A stretch of 64,000 nt of DNA from NCBI RefSeq assembly GCF_009695875.1, contig NZ_VUNC01000004.1, forward strand, positions 1-64,000, read 5' to 3'. The notes under the pieces were generated by a model. That model searched no databases and was not told the DNA's origin. It saw only the letters and a program-made list of their open reading frames with translations. Origin of the DNA: Olsenella porci (lineage in GTDB: Bacteria > Actinomycetota > Coriobacteriia > Coriobacteriales > Atopobiaceae). Position 1 is the first letter of the stretch. Each line of letters starts with the position of its first letter. Positions 1 to 9,028 of the stretch are shown here, piece by piece. The translations under genes were made by a program, and so were the position numbers.

Positions 1-1766
1 TCGTAGGGCAGGGCGCCCTTGGAGTCGTCCGGGGCGGTCTGGGAGTCCGCGGTGCCGCTGAACCACACGCCCGCGGAGGCGTCCCAGGTCCCCTCGCCCG
101 CCGAGTCGTTGGCGTTCGTGCGCGTGGCGTGGGAGGCCCAGGACGACGAGGTGCTGGCCTGGCCGTTCTCGTCGGTCACGATGACGTGGGACTCGCCCGT
201 GGTGGCGGAGGTGATCCGGAAGGGCACGCCCGCTAGGCGCCGCATGCTTCCGGACTCCGCCTTCACGAGCTCGAGGTCGCCGCGGCGGACCTGCTCGGCG
301 ACCGTGGGCGCGGCGTAGGTCGAGACGTGCTCGGCGGTCCCCTCGGCGGTCACGCGCGTGACGAAGGTCTTGTCCGAAGCCACGTATCCCTCCGGCGCCC
401 TGGTCTCCCTTATGGCCACGGTGCCCAGCGGAACGACGGCGTTGCCTGCCGCGTCGCGGTAGAGGTCGTCGCCCGTGGCGGACGAGAGGTCCGCGGTGCC
501 GTCCTCCCCCGTGGAGACGGTCCAGGTGCGGGTGGCCTTCGCGGGGAGGCTCCCCTCGTCGTACTGGCCTGCGTAGTAGCGGACCTCGAACTCCGCGCCC
601 GCGAGGCTGGCCGCGCCGAGCGGGGACGCCTCGCCCGTCTCCGCGTCGGCCTTCGCGAGCACGAGGCCGAGTGGGTTCGTCTGCGGGACGTCCGACGCGC
701 TCGCGTCGGCCTCGCCGCCCGCGGGCACTTCCACCCTCGTCGTCGCGTTCGAGAGGGCATATCCCCTTGGCGCCGAGAGCTCGCGCGCCCAGTAGGTCCC
801 GGGCGAGACCTCGACGGCCTCGCTCGTGCCGTCCTCCCTGGTGGTCAGGCGCACCCCCGTGTCCTTTGTGCAGCCCTCGTCAGAGAAGAGGCCGTATACG
901 GCTCCCCCGACGGAGTAGAGTGTGTTGCCGTCGGTGACCGCGGGGTCGGTTGACGCCTTCGTGACGGTCACCCTTCCCCTCGACTGTCCGAGCGGGATGA
1001 GGATGTAGTGCGACGGCCAGACCTTCCCCTGGATCGCGGAGGTCTGGTTGCCGCTCTCGATCGTGCCGAACCCGTTGCTCGAGTGCACGGAGTGCCACAT
1101 GAGGTCCTCGGAGGGGCTGGAGCCCCAGAAGAAGCCCGCATGGCCGTCCCAGGTGTTGCCGTATCGGTCGGTCCCGCCCACGGGCACGGACGAGTCGGGG
1201 GTCGCGACGATGATGTCTCCCCGTTGCGCGAGTCCCGAGGCGAGCAGCTCTTCCTTGGTGTCGAAGCGGTAGGACACGACGTCCTGCGCCTTGCATATCC
1301 TCTCCCACACGTTGGTGTTCCACCAGTTGGCGCCGTTCGTGGATAGTGCCGAGTAGGGGTTCCCGCCGGCGGCGGCCATCACGTAGCAGACGAAGCCCGT
1401 GCACTGCATCCCCGCTCGGTACGAGCCGTGGTCACCGTTCGGTCTAGGCATGTCGCCGGTGTCCCCGAGCCCGAGGTAGGGCGTGCCGAGGTAGAACGAG
1501 TCGCCCTGGTGCGACTCGAGTTCGCCCACCACCTGCTCTCGCGTGACGCCGACGACGTCGCTTATGTACCTCGTGCCGTTCGGGTTGTCGAACCATGAGC
1601 TCGATTCCGCCGCGAGCGCGACGGTCGGCGCGAGCGCTCCGAGCAGCTGGCTCAGGACGAGCGCTACCGATAGGAGGGCGGCCTTCACGCGCTTGGCCCC
1701 GCCGTCACGTCTCCACGCCCGCAGGGCGCGCCGGGCCGAGTGGGCCCTTTCCTTAGCGATCCTCAT
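1..1766 (-). CDS. ICE surface adhesin, NlpC/P60-like plus Cna-B/SpaA domains (3' end missing)
   Basis: Partial; the reading frame runs off the left edge after 588 codons. The ATG at 1766 follows a purine-rich AGGGGAAGAG. A signal peptide (hydrophobic ALLSVALVLSQLLGALAP, then AxA-type site near residue 53) precedes a papain-like/NlpC-type domain: Cys in MQCTGFVCYVMAAAGG (about residue 120) and His in DGHAGFFWG. After about residue 260 come Thr/Val-rich modules typical of Cna-B/SpaA isopeptide domains (for example LELVKAESGSMRRLAGVPFRI). By family this is a cell-wall-anchored adhesin at the end of Gram-positive T4SS operons, probably aiding mating-pair contact; the LPXTG end would lie outside. 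Starts 8 bases after the preceding cistron. Function is inferred from domains and context. Confidence 0.8.
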   Translation of the reverse strand, partial: MRIAKERAHSARRALRAWRRDGGAKRVKAALLSVALVLSQLLGALAPTVALAAESSSWFDNPNGTRYISDVVGVTREQVVGELESHQGDSFYLGTPYLGLGDTGDMPRPNGDHGSYRAGMQCTGFVCYVMAAAGGNPYSALSTNGANWWNTNVWERICKAQDVVSYRFDTKEELLASGLAQRGDIIVATPDSSVPVGGTDRYGNTWDGHAGFFWGSSPSEDLMWHSVHSSNGFGTIESGNQTSAIQGKVWPSHYILIPLGQSRGRVTVTKASTDPAVTDGNTLYSVGGAVYGLFSDEGCTKDTGVRLTTREDGTSEAVEVSPGTYWARELSAPRGYALSNATTRVEVPAGGEADASASDVPQTNPLGLVLAKADAETGEASPLGAASLAGAEFEVRYYAGQYDEGSLPAKATRTWTVSTGEDGTADLSSATGDDLYRDAAGNAVVPLGTVAIRETRAPEGYVASDKTFVTRVTAEGTAEHVSTYAAPTVAEQVRRGDLELVKAESGSMRRLAGVPFRITSATTGESHVIVTDENGQASTSSSWASHATRTNANDSAGEGTWDASAGVWFSGTADSQTAPDDSKGALPY

Positions 1767-1774
1767 CTCTTCCC

Positions 1775-2299
1775 CTATCTTCTCCTTGGTGTGGCGTCGC
1801 ATGGCGTGCCGATCGCCTCGGAGGCGGCCCGCGCCTCCTGCGCCCGGGCGGAGAGTCCCCCGGCGCCGTCTGTCCGCTCCTCTGCGCGCCCGCGGCAGTT
1901 CTGCTCGTACCACCTGCGCCTCGACTCGACGAGCGCCTCTCCGAGCCTCGACGGGTCCACCTCCGCGCACTCCTTCTGGTTGCGCCCCTCCCCGTCCGGC
2001 AGTGGGTTGCCGTCAGCGTCGAGTACGTCCCGGCTGAGCCTCACCGGCCTGTCGGCGAGGAGCGGGACCTCCCTCCAGTGCTCGTCGTGGTACCTGGAGT
2101 GGTTGGGCTCCACGTACCTCGGGTGGAACTGCCACCCGCCGAGGTCGACGCCGTCGACCTCGGTCCCCCTGGGAAGGGTCACGGTGAAGAGGACCCTCTC
2201 CTCACCCGTCTTGCGGTCGGCGTACTCCGTCCGCCGCACGTACCTCTCGTGGAACGAGAGCCAGACCCGCTCCCTTCGCTTGCCTCCCGGACCTTCCAT
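1775..2299 (-). CDS. conserved-looking ICE hypothetical protein, 174 aa
   Basis: A soluble, charged 174-residue protein (starts MEGPGGKRRERVWLSFHERYV) with no signal peptide or membrane segment. The middle holds aromatic/His-rich stretches (GWQFHPRYVEPNHSRYHDEHWREVPLL) and the tail is Ala/Arg-rich. I do not recognise the family. It lies 58 bases after the VirB6-like gene and 8 bases before the adhesin, so it belongs to the same transfer operon. ATG start with an AGGAGGAAGG-type ribosome site in front. A cytoplasmic accessory role in conjugation is possible but unproven. Confidence 0.7.
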   Translation of the reverse strand: MEGPGGKRRERVWLSFHERYVRRTEYADRKTGEERVLFTVTLPRGTEVDGVDLGGWQFHPRYVEPNHSRYHDEHWREVPLLADRPVRLSRDVLDADGNPLPDGEGRNQKECAEVDPSRLGEALVESRRRWYEQNCRGRAEERTDGAGGLSARAQEARAASEAIGTPCDATPRRR

Positions 2300-2356
2300 T
2301 TCCTTCCTCCTTCTCTTCGCTTGCCGGGACGGTCCCGGCCCCTTGGCGCCTCTCGG

Positions 2357-3382
2357 CTACCCGCCCAGGACGTCCCTGGCCCAGGAGCCGCTCTTCGTGA
2401 GCGAGAGGATCAGCAGCACGCACATCGCGAGGTACTGGAGCGCGTAGCTGAGCCCCCCGACAACGCTGTCCACGGCTGCCCCGGCCCCGGCGCTCGCCGC
2501 GTTGAGCCCTCCCAGCACGACCGGGAAGGCGATGAGGGTGACGGTGATGATGAGCCCCGCGAGGCACACGGAGGCGAAGCTCCTGAGGTACGCGACGCCG
2601 GCCTGGCGCGTGTCCTCGAGCCCCAGCAGCGAAAGCGGGATCGGGCTCAGGGCCGCCATGAGGTAGAGCTGTATGGCGCGGGCCCACGAGACCACGAGCG
2701 CAACCACGTAGGCGGCGATGACCACGACCCAGCTCACGAGCGCGACGACGATCATCGCCACGAGGGCGGGGACGCTGTCCTCGGTGGTGACGATCGAGAC
2801 CTTTGCGAGGTCCATCGCGCCGCCGGACCCGAACGCCGAGGTCGTCCTCGTGATCGCGAGCCGCGCCACCTCGTAGACCGCGCGCATGAGCTCGAAGGAG
2901 TTCTGCACGAGGAAGAGGCACACGGCGAAGAAGACGAGGAGGAACACGACCTCCCGCACCGCCGGCATCGAGGCGTTCCCGTCCATGCGCTGGGAGAGGT
3001 GTATCAGCTGGACCGTGAAGATCATGCTGAGGACCCCGCAGCCTATGGGCAGGATCGCCGTCCTCCACACCCCGCGGGCGATGTCGAAGAGGGTCACCTC
3101 GCCCGCCGTGCCCAGCATCCTGTCGAAGGGCTTCGAAAGGACCCCGTCGACCCCTATGGATGCCAGCACCCTGGCCTGGGCGTCGAAGATCCAGTTGCAG
3201 GTGTCGCGAAGGACCCCGCACATCCAGGAGTTGATGTCGTCCCCGATGGAAGCCCAGGCGGGGCGCGGGACGAGGAGGGCGATGCCGATGGCGAGCGCGG
3301 CCGCCAGGGCCAGGCGGCACGCTCGGCTCGGCACGTGGCGTCCCACGGCTATCCCGTCACCGAGAAGGCGCCGTCGGCCCAC
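2357..3382 (-). CDS. VirB6/TrbL-like conjugation membrane protein
   Basis: A 341-residue polytopic protein: N-terminal signal-like segment (LALAAALAIGIALLVP, ending AWAS), a soluble part with paired cysteines (WMCGVLRDTCNWIF), then about six hydrophobic helices including VAMIVVALVSWVVVIAAYVVALVVSW and the TrbL-like motif AIQLYLMAALSPIPLSLL. VirB6/TrbL proteins form the inner-membrane channel of type IV secretion systems. The GTG at 3382 overlaps the preceding cistron by 34 bases; a GTG at 3334, just before the signal-like segment, is an equally good start. Position after the VirB1-like hydrolase fits a Tn1549-type order. Confidence 0.8.
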   Translation of the reverse strand: MGRRRLLGDGIAVGRHVPSRACRLALAAALAIGIALLVPRPAWASIGDDINSWMCGVLRDTCNWIFDAQARVLASIGVDGVLSKPFDRMLGTAGEVTLFDIARGVWRTAILPIGCGVLSMIFTVQLIHLSQRMDGNASMPAVREVVFLLVFFAVCLFLVQNSFELMRAVYEVARLAITRTTSAFGSGGAMDLAKVSIVTTEDSVPALVAMIVVALVSWVVVIAAYVVALVVSWARAIQLYLMAALSPIPLSLLGLEDTRQAGVAYLRSFASVCLAGLIITVTLIAFPVVLGGLNAASAGAGAAVDSVVGGLSYALQYLAMCVLLILSLTKSGSWARDVLGG

Positions 3383-4086
3383 GTGACCGAGACGATCGAC
3401 CTCCCCGGGTCGTCGCAGGTGAAGGTCGCCGTCACGCTGTCAGCCTTCGTGTCGATGTACACCTCGCCGTCGAACGCGGCCTCCGTGGCCCCGGGGACGT
3501 GCTCGGACACCCAGAGGGACACGGCGAGGTCGAGCGCGTCCTCGCTCCCGCCGACGAGCGCGAGGTACTCCTCGTCCACGCCCGTGACCCTGACCTCGCC
3601 GCCAGGCGGGGCGGGAACCCAGTCGAACGAGGTCTGGAGCTGCTCGCACCTGAGCCTCGCGCCGTCGCCCCTGCCCCTGATGGTCACGGTGGCCTGGACA
3701 ACGGTCCCGTCGGCGCGTGTCACCCTGAGGACGCACTCCCCGTCGCCGTCGGAGGTGACCTCGTAGGACGACGTGCGCGTGTCGGTGCCGTCGGTCTCGA
3801 CGAGCCTGCCCCCGGACGCCGTCATCCTGAGCGACGCGTCCTCGGCGCCCATCCACTCCCGCGACTCGAGCTCCTCCGCGCACGACTGCCGCGCCTCCTC
3901 CGCGCTTGCGCCAGAGTCGGAGCCCTGTCCGTCCGCGGCGTCGACCCAGGCGGCGGTCTCCGAGCCATTGTCCGTTGGGTCCGCCTTGTCGGCTCGTGAC
4001 GCAGCGCAGCGCGCCGCGCCCGCCCCCAGCGCGACGGCGACCGCCCCGGCGGCGAGCGCGGCGACGGCCTTTCGCCTCTTCTCCAT
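3349..4086 (-). CDS. exported/membrane-anchored T4SS accessory protein
   Basis: A 245-residue protein with one N-terminal hydrophobic helix (AVAALAAGAVAVALGAGAA) followed by an acidic extracellular part (ADKADPTDNGSET and on). The C-terminal half resembles the compact alpha+beta domain (about residues 130-245) of small T4SS scaffold proteins, but I see no diagnostic motif. A Cys after the helix (AARCAAS) is not a convincing lipobox. ATG at 4086 has an AAGGAGGAAGGGA-type ribosome site, 13 bases after the hydrolase stop. VirB8/TcpC-like function is a guess from position and topology only. Confidence 0.6.
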   Translation of the reverse strand: MEKRRKAVAALAAGAVAVALGAGAARCAASRADKADPTDNGSETAAWVDAADGQGSDSGASAEEARQSCAEELESREWMGAEDASLRMTASGGRLVETDGTDTRTSSYEVTSDGDGECVLRVTRADGTVVQATVTIRGRGDGARLRCEQLQTSFDWVPAPPGGEVRVTGVDEEYLALVGGSEDALDLAVSLWVSEHVPGATEAAFDGEVYIDTKADSVTATFTCDDPGRSIVSVTWADGAFSVTG

Positions 4087-4098
4087 GTCCCTTCCTCC

Positions 4099-5829
4099 TT
4101 ACTGGATTCTGACCGCGCACGTGAACCGGCTTATCCCGGTACCCACGCGGACGTGGTCCCCTGGCTGCGGCGCGTGTATGTAGGAGTCGCCGCCGATGTA
4201 GATGGCGACGTGGCCGGGCCTCCAGAGGATGTCGCCCGGCTCCGCCTGGGAGATCGGCACCATCGTCCCCGCCCTCAGCTGCGCGTCGCTCTGGTGCGGT
4301 ATCCGGATTCCCGCCTGCGCGTAGCACCACTGCGTGAGCCCGGAGCAGTCGAGCGCCTTGTTGGGCGTGGACCCTCCCCAGACGTAGGGCGTGCCGAGCT
4401 GGGTCTGGGCAGCGGCGACTATGGTCGCCCCCTTGCCCGATGCGGCGCCAGCGGGCCCGGCCCGCCTGAGGTCGTCCGCGCTCATCGAGTCGAAGCGCCT
4501 GAGGCCGTAGGCGTCCATCGCGGCCTTGAGCGAGTCGACGTAGGAGGACGACGTGGCGTAGCCCGCGTCCTTGAGGCCCTCGGCCATGAGGTCCGAGTCT
4601 CTGCCCTCGATGGCCCTGCGGATCTTCTCGTTTCCCGAGTACCTTCCCGCCTGCAGCAGGACGCGCGAGCGGAAGCGTATGCAGTCCTCGTAGGACCTGA
4701 ACCTCGTGAATGCGTCAACGACGGTGACCGAGGCGCCCCCGTACTCCTCCCGCGTCTGCCAGGACTCCTTTCCCGCGACCTCGGGGCAGGAGGCGAAGTT
4801 CGGTGCCCACTTGATGCCGAAGAGGTTGTTGTCCCTCGTGGCGAGGCCAGAGAGGTGGTCTCCTACGCCCGACTCGACGATGACCTGGGCGAGCGTGCAG
4901 CCCGCCGGGTGACCGTACTTGTCCTGGCACTCGAGGGCCGCCAGGACCATCGAGTAGGTGACGTAGGGAGGGAGCCCCTCCACCGACGCGCGCCTCGAGG
5001 CCTCGTTGTCCCAGAACCCGAAGAGCGAGCCGACCGCCTGCGAGATCATCGCCGCGGCGAGCACCGCGACGACGGCTCCGGCGAGGATGCCGGCTATCGG
5101 GACCGTCGCTGGCGCGCCCGCCGCGTACGCCGCCTTGCCGGCGGCTCTCGCCGTCTCCGCGGCCCTTGTCGTTCCCGGCATTTCCTCGCGAGGCGGCGCC
5201 GCCTCGCGCCTCCAGCCCCTCCGAAGGGGCCCGGTCCTGCGCGGGCGCGCCCTGCCGGGTCCGGCGCCCTCCCTGCCGTCGAGCGCTGCGAGCCTGGACC
5301 GCGCGCCGTGTCGGCGGGGCGCCTCTCGCACCGGGGCGGCCGCCCAGGTCGGCCGAGCGTCCCCGGGGGTTCCGGTCGCTCCCGTCGCCGTGATCGCCGC
5401 CTCCTCGCGGGTCGCCACCGCCGGAACGCCTTCCGGTGCGGGCGGCACTCCCTGCGCCGGTGCGGGGCGGGGCCCCGCGTGGCCTCCGCCGCCGGTCCCC
5501 GGCGAGCCGTCGCCTCCCCGTGCGCGCCGCAGGCGCCTTGATGTAGCGCGGGACGCCGCGCCGGCGGGGCGGGAAAGCGCGTCCGCCCCGAGCTCCTCGT
5601 CGGACTCCCCGAACGCGTCGCGCGATGCCGTTGCAGTCGCCCTGCGCGCCCTGGCCGCGCGCCCCATCGCCGCCGCGCGGCGACCCCCGAGCTCCGACAG
5701 GGCCGTTTCCGCCTCGTCGTGCGCGATTCCCGCGCTCACGGCGTCCGTGCGCCCCTCGAATGCGACGGCGGACGCGTTCGGGGCCTCGTGCGCTGCGGAG
5801 CTTGCCGCACCGGCCTCCCGGGCGCTCAC
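4099..5829 (-). CDS. VirB1-like bifunctional peptidoglycan hydrolase (glucosaminidase + NlpC/P60)
   Basis: 576 residues. Residues 1-216 are an Ala/Arg/Gly/Pro-rich, probably disordered and cytoplasmic extension. A transmembrane helix (IAGILAGAVVAVLAAAMISQ) lies near 245-265. A glucosaminidase/lysozyme-like domain follows (about 285-455; QVIVESGVGDHLSGLATRDN, NLFGIK), then an NlpC/P60 domain (about 465-576) with catalytic Cys in ALDCSGLTQWCY and His in PGHVAIYIGG. It opens the wall locally for the conjugation channel. The GTG at 5829 overlaps the virB4 stop as GTGA, implying coupled translation. An internal ATG at 5181 would give a 360-residue form lacking the extension. Confidence 0.85.
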   Translation of the reverse strand: MSAREAGAASSAAHEAPNASAVAFEGRTDAVSAGIAHDEAETALSELGGRRAAAMGRAARARRATATASRDAFGESDEELGADALSRPAGAASRATSRRLRRARGGDGSPGTGGGGHAGPRPAPAQGVPPAPEGVPAVATREEAAITATGATGTPGDARPTWAAAPVREAPRRHGARSRLAALDGREGAGPGRARPRRTGPLRRGWRREAAPPREEMPGTTRAAETARAAGKAAYAAGAPATVPIAGILAGAVVAVLAAAMISQAVGSLFGFWDNEASRRASVEGLPPYVTYSMVLAALECQDKYGHPAGCTLAQVIVESGVGDHLSGLATRDNNLFGIKWAPNFASCPEVAGKESWQTREEYGGASVTVVDAFTRFRSYEDCIRFRSRVLLQAGRYSGNEKIRRAIEGRDSDLMAEGLKDAGYATSSSYVDSLKAAMDAYGLRRFDSMSADDLRRAGPAGAASGKGATIVAAAQTQLGTPYVWGGSTPNKALDCSGLTQWCYAQAGIRIPHQSDAQLRAGTMVPISQAEPGDILWRPGHVAIYIGGDSYIHAPQPGDHVRVGTGISRFTCAVRIQ

Positions 5830-8324
5830 CTCTCCCCCCTCCGCGCCGTCGCCTTCCTGCGGCGCCGACTCGGCGCCTGCTCGCTCGGCTTCGTGTTGAA
5901 GAGGTCGTAGAGCGCGCCCCTGGGGAAGTCGTCCTTTATGGGGACGCGCGCGCCACCGGCGACGAGGAGCCCCTCGCCCGGCTTGATCGACTCGTCTATG
6001 TAGCGCGACTCCTGCTCGGAGAGGCCCAGGAGGTCGACCCAGGCCCTTCGGTCCACGGGCGACTGCTTGTGGAGGAGGATGAAGTCCGAGTTGAGCACCA
6101 TGTTCCTGGCCTCCTCGTGCTCCAGCATGTAGACCGAGTTCTGCGTTATGCCGGTGGCCACGAGGCCGAACTTTCGCCCCTCCGCCCAGAAGCGCGAGAA
6201 GTACGAGACGATCGCCGGGTGCTCGAAGAGGGACTGGACCTCGTCTATGTAGAGCCAAGTGGTGACTCCCCGCTCGTAGTTCGAGTACATGCGGTTGCGC
6301 ACGGACTCGAGCGCCGTGAGCATCCCGAAGGTCCGGAGGTTCGAGGTGAGGTCCCTGAGGTCTACGTCGACGATCCGGTTCGAGAGGTCGACGTCCGACT
6401 CGTGGTTGAAGAAGGACTGCGCGCCCACGGCGTAGCGCTCGTAGCGCAGCGCGATGTCGCGCGCCTCGCGCTCCTCCTGCGCGAGCAGCTCCTCGTAGAG
6501 GTTGCCGAGCGTGGGGGTGCCGCCGTCCCCGGAGCGGCTCTCGTAGCACGCCTCGACGCAGCGGGCGATGATGGACTTGTCCGCCTCGGGGAGCCCCTGG
6601 CTCCCCTCGGACATTGTCGCCGCGGAGAGCGCGAGGAAGGCGTCGATCTTGAACGCCCGCTGGGCGCTCGGGCTGAGATCTGCCACGTCGGTGAGGTCGA
6701 AGGGGTTGAGGTGCGAGTCGGAGTCCGGACCGAGCCTGATCGTGGTCCCGCCGCACGGCTCCGTCACCGCGGAGTACTCCCCCGCGGGGTCGAAGATGAT
6801 CACCTGGTCGTCGGGGTACGCGAGGATGGTGTTGAGGATCTCGCGCTTGGTGGAGAAGGATTTTCCGCTGCCAGGCTTGCCGGCGACGAACCCCATGGGG
6901 CTCGCGAGGCTGCGCCTGTTGCAGATCACCAGGTTCGAGCTCTCCTTGTTCTGGCCGTAGTAGCCGCCGCCTTCCTGGTTGAGCTCCTGCGTCGCGAAGG
7001 GCATCTGGATCGCCACCTCCGCGGTGGTCATCATCCTGCCTACATCCACGCGGTTGGCCCCGAGGGGGAGCACCGAGTTGAGCCCCTCCCTCTGCCGGTA
7101 GTCGAGGGTCCCCACGTCGATCGAGTTCGATCGCGCCGTGCGCATGATCTGCTCGACCTGGTTGCGCAGCGCGTCGCGGGTGTCCGCGTAGGTGTACACG
7201 AGCCCCGTGTAGCGGAAGAGCCTCTGGTTCTTGTTCTGCAGGTGGTCGAGGAGGTCCTCGGCCTCCGCCTTCGAGTACTTGAGCTCGGAGGGGAGGATGT
7301 CGAAGTCGTAGCCGCGCTTCACGGCGGTCATCTGCTCGTCGATGATCTCCTTGTCCATCCACGCGAGCCGCTTCTTCACGAAGGCGATCGCGCGCGACTT
7401 GTCCATGCCCCTCACATGCAGGCTCACCGCGAGCGGTACGGGAAGGTCGACGATCTCGGCCACGCACCGGTCCGAGAGCTCCGAGCCGAACGAGCGGAAG
7501 GCGAGCGTCTGGCACCACGTCCCGTCGACCCTGAGGCACGACGCGGACCCCTCGGGCTTCGCCTCGATGCAGTTGGGGCAAGCGAGGTCCTTCGCGCGCA
7601 GCCCGGAGGTGGCCCCGAGCGCCTCCCACCCGGCGGCGGGAGGGTTTCCGGGGCGCAGCAGCTCCGCGATGGCGCGCAGGCGCGCCGGGCCGTCGAGCGG
7701 AGTGGCGTCGCATCGTATCCTCTGGAGGGACTGGGTCACGTCCCCGCGCACGCGCGCGAGCCTGGGCACGGCGGACTCCACGTCTCTCGCCCCGACGGAG
7801 AACGTGATGTATCGCGAGCGAACGAGGTTCGAGACGCCCTCGCGCATCTTGTCGTTGAGGATTCGGTTGTACTCCTCGGCGAGCGCGGCAGTCCTCCCCC
7901 TCTCCGCGAAGAAGGAGCGGTGCCCGATCTCCTCGGCGGGGATGGGCGTGTTCACGACCGAGAGCTGAAGCGCGACGTCCTCGCCGATGGAGTCGAAGAG
8001 CTGGCACCAGGCCGAGAAGACGGACTCCTTCGCCTCCCTGCGGGCGCTCTGGTAGCTGATGTCGGAGAACTCGAGGGTCTGCGAGAAGATTCCCGGGTCG
8101 ACCTCGCAGATGCCGTCGGCCCACAGCGAGTCGAAGCCGACCGCGTTGTATACGTCGCGCGCCGCGCGCAGCGACCTCCTTCGGGCGGCCGCCCTCTCGC
8201 TCGCCTCGCGGTCGTGCTCCCTGAGGTCGCGCTCGGCGGAGGCCCCGCCCGATATCATCAGCGAGAGCCTCTCCCAGGGTCCCGCGCCGCGCGCGCTATC
8301 CCTCTGTTTCCCTGCTCGGCTCAC
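5826..8324 (-). CDS. virB4: VirB4/TraE conjugation ATPase
   Basis: 832 residues, the usual size for Gram-positive VirB4. Walker A is GFVAGKPGSGKSFSTK near residue 480 and Walker B is WLYIDEVQSLF near residue 693; a C-terminal SPVDRRAWVDLLGLSEQE segment is typical. Known role: cytoplasmic ATPase that energises channel assembly and substrate transfer. The GTG at 8324 overlaps the PrgI gene by 29 bases, and the TGA overlaps the GTG of the next gene. No transmembrane segment; membrane attachment would be through PrgI/VirB3, encoded just upstream. Confidence 0.95.
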   Translation of the reverse strand: MSRAGKQRDSARGAGPWERLSLMISGGASAERDLREHDREASERAAARRRSLRAARDVYNAVGFDSLWADGICEVDPGIFSQTLEFSDISYQSARREAKESVFSAWCQLFDSIGEDVALQLSVVNTPIPAEEIGHRSFFAERGRTAALAEEYNRILNDKMREGVSNLVRSRYITFSVGARDVESAVPRLARVRGDVTQSLQRIRCDATPLDGPARLRAIAELLRPGNPPAAGWEALGATSGLRAKDLACPNCIEAKPEGSASCLRVDGTWCQTLAFRSFGSELSDRCVAEIVDLPVPLAVSLHVRGMDKSRAIAFVKKRLAWMDKEIIDEQMTAVKRGYDFDILPSELKYSKAEAEDLLDHLQNKNQRLFRYTGLVYTYADTRDALRNQVEQIMRTARSNSIDVGTLDYRQREGLNSVLPLGANRVDVGRMMTTAEVAIQMPFATQELNQEGGGYYGQNKESSNLVICNRRSLASPMGFVAGKPGSGKSFSTKREILNTILAYPDDQVIIFDPAGEYSAVTEPCGGTTIRLGPDSDSHLNPFDLTDVADLSPSAQRAFKIDAFLALSAATMSEGSQGLPEADKSIIARCVEACYESRSGDGGTPTLGNLYEELLAQEEREARDIALRYERYAVGAQSFFNHESDVDLSNRIVDVDLRDLTSNLRTFGMLTALESVRNRMYSNYERGVTTWLYIDEVQSLFEHPAIVSYFSRFWAEGRKFGLVATGITQNSVYMLEHEEARNMVLNSDFILLHKQSPVDRRAWVDLLGLSEQESRYIDESIKPGEGLLVAGGARVPIKDDFPRGALYDLFNTKPSEQAPSRRRRKATARRGER

Positions 8325-8718
8325 GGAGCTCCGCCCCCTTCCTCCTCGCTTTCCTCCTGTGACTCCTGGTCGTCCGCTTTGCGATCGGCTCCGGCGGTGC
8401 GGCGAGCATGCACGACGTCCCGTACGCGAGCACCCCGTCCCAGGTCGCGTGCTCCCAGAGCATGGGGGCGAACTCCTCAGCCCTCATCCCGTGCGGCCGC
8501 CAGAAGCCCAGCAGCCAGAATGGGAGGGACGCGCACATCACCGGCAGGCTCGCGTCGGCGAGCTCCACGCCAAGAGCCGCGTAGAGCGCGGACGCTGTCG
8601 CCACCGACGTGGCGAGCCCGCCCGTGACGCAGAGCAGCGTCCTCAGGCTGAGCTTGCCCACGACCTTCTCCTGGTACTCGCCTATGTCCTTGTGGACCGC
8701 GACAGAGAGCGACGCCAT
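8296..8718 (-). CDS. PrgI/VirB3-like T4SS membrane protein
   Basis: 140 residues with the PrgI pattern: an N-terminal VHKDIGEYQEKVVGKLSLRTLL segment leading into two hydrophobic helices (about residues 28-48 and 58-72), then a soluble tail rich in Arg/Lys. PrgI/VirB3 proteins partner VirB4 in the inner membrane, and virB4 follows directly with a 29-base overlap. ATG at 8718, 10 bases after the Maff2-like gene's stop. Confidence 0.85.
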   Translation of the reverse strand: MASLSVAVHKDIGEYQEKVVGKLSLRTLLCVTGGLATSVATASALYAALGVELADASLPVMCASLPFWLLGFWRPHGMRAEEFAPMLWEHATWDGVLAYGTSCMLAAPPEPIAKRTTRSHRRKARRKGAELREPSRETEG

Positions 8719-8728
8719 CGCCGCCCCC

Positions 8729-9028
8729 CTAGGCCGGGAGCCAGGACGTGTCTAGCATCCCGAAGTAGACCGAGGCGGCGATGATGATCGCCCCGCCCGC
8801 GATGGTCGATATGGCGCTCGCGATCTGCGCGCCGCCCTGCTGCTCGCGTATCGCGAGGCCCAGGCTCACGGCGCCCCAAACGACGAGGAACCCGCCGAGG
8901 AACGAGACGCAGCCCGACACGAGCTTGATGATTTGGTTGAGCAACTTGTCCTCCGAAGCGTAGGGACCCATGGTGGCGGCGTGGTCTCGGCCCGGCGCCG
9001 CCGCCCTCTCGCCGGGCCGGCCGTTCAT
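8729..9028 (-). CDS. Maff2/VirB2-like small membrane protein (pilin-like)
   Basis: Two hydrophobic helices separated by a short charged loop: CVSFLGGFLVVWGAVSLGLA, then IREQQGG, then AISTIAGGAIIIAASVYFG. This is the layout of Maff2/VirB2-like subunits located between VirD4 and PrgI in Tn1549-type elements. The ATG at 9028 overlaps the virD4 stop (ATGA) and has a GGGGAGGTGG about 12 bases upstream, giving 99 residues. The ATG at 8971 (80 residues) lacks a ribosome site but starts closer to the membrane part. Confidence 0.75.
   Translation of the reverse strand: MNGRPGERAAAPGRDHAATMGPYASEDKLLNQIIKLVSGCVSFLGGFLVVWGAVSLGLAIREQQGGAQIASAISTIAGGAIIIAASVYFGMLDTSWLPA

Noticed and set aside
5625-8627. 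Very long plus-strand open frame opposite virB4
   Set aside because: Composition is Arg/Glu/Val/Leu-rich shadow of the minus-strand gene, with no domain and no ribosome site; other long antisense frames (17865-21146, 49055-52186) were rejected for the same reason.
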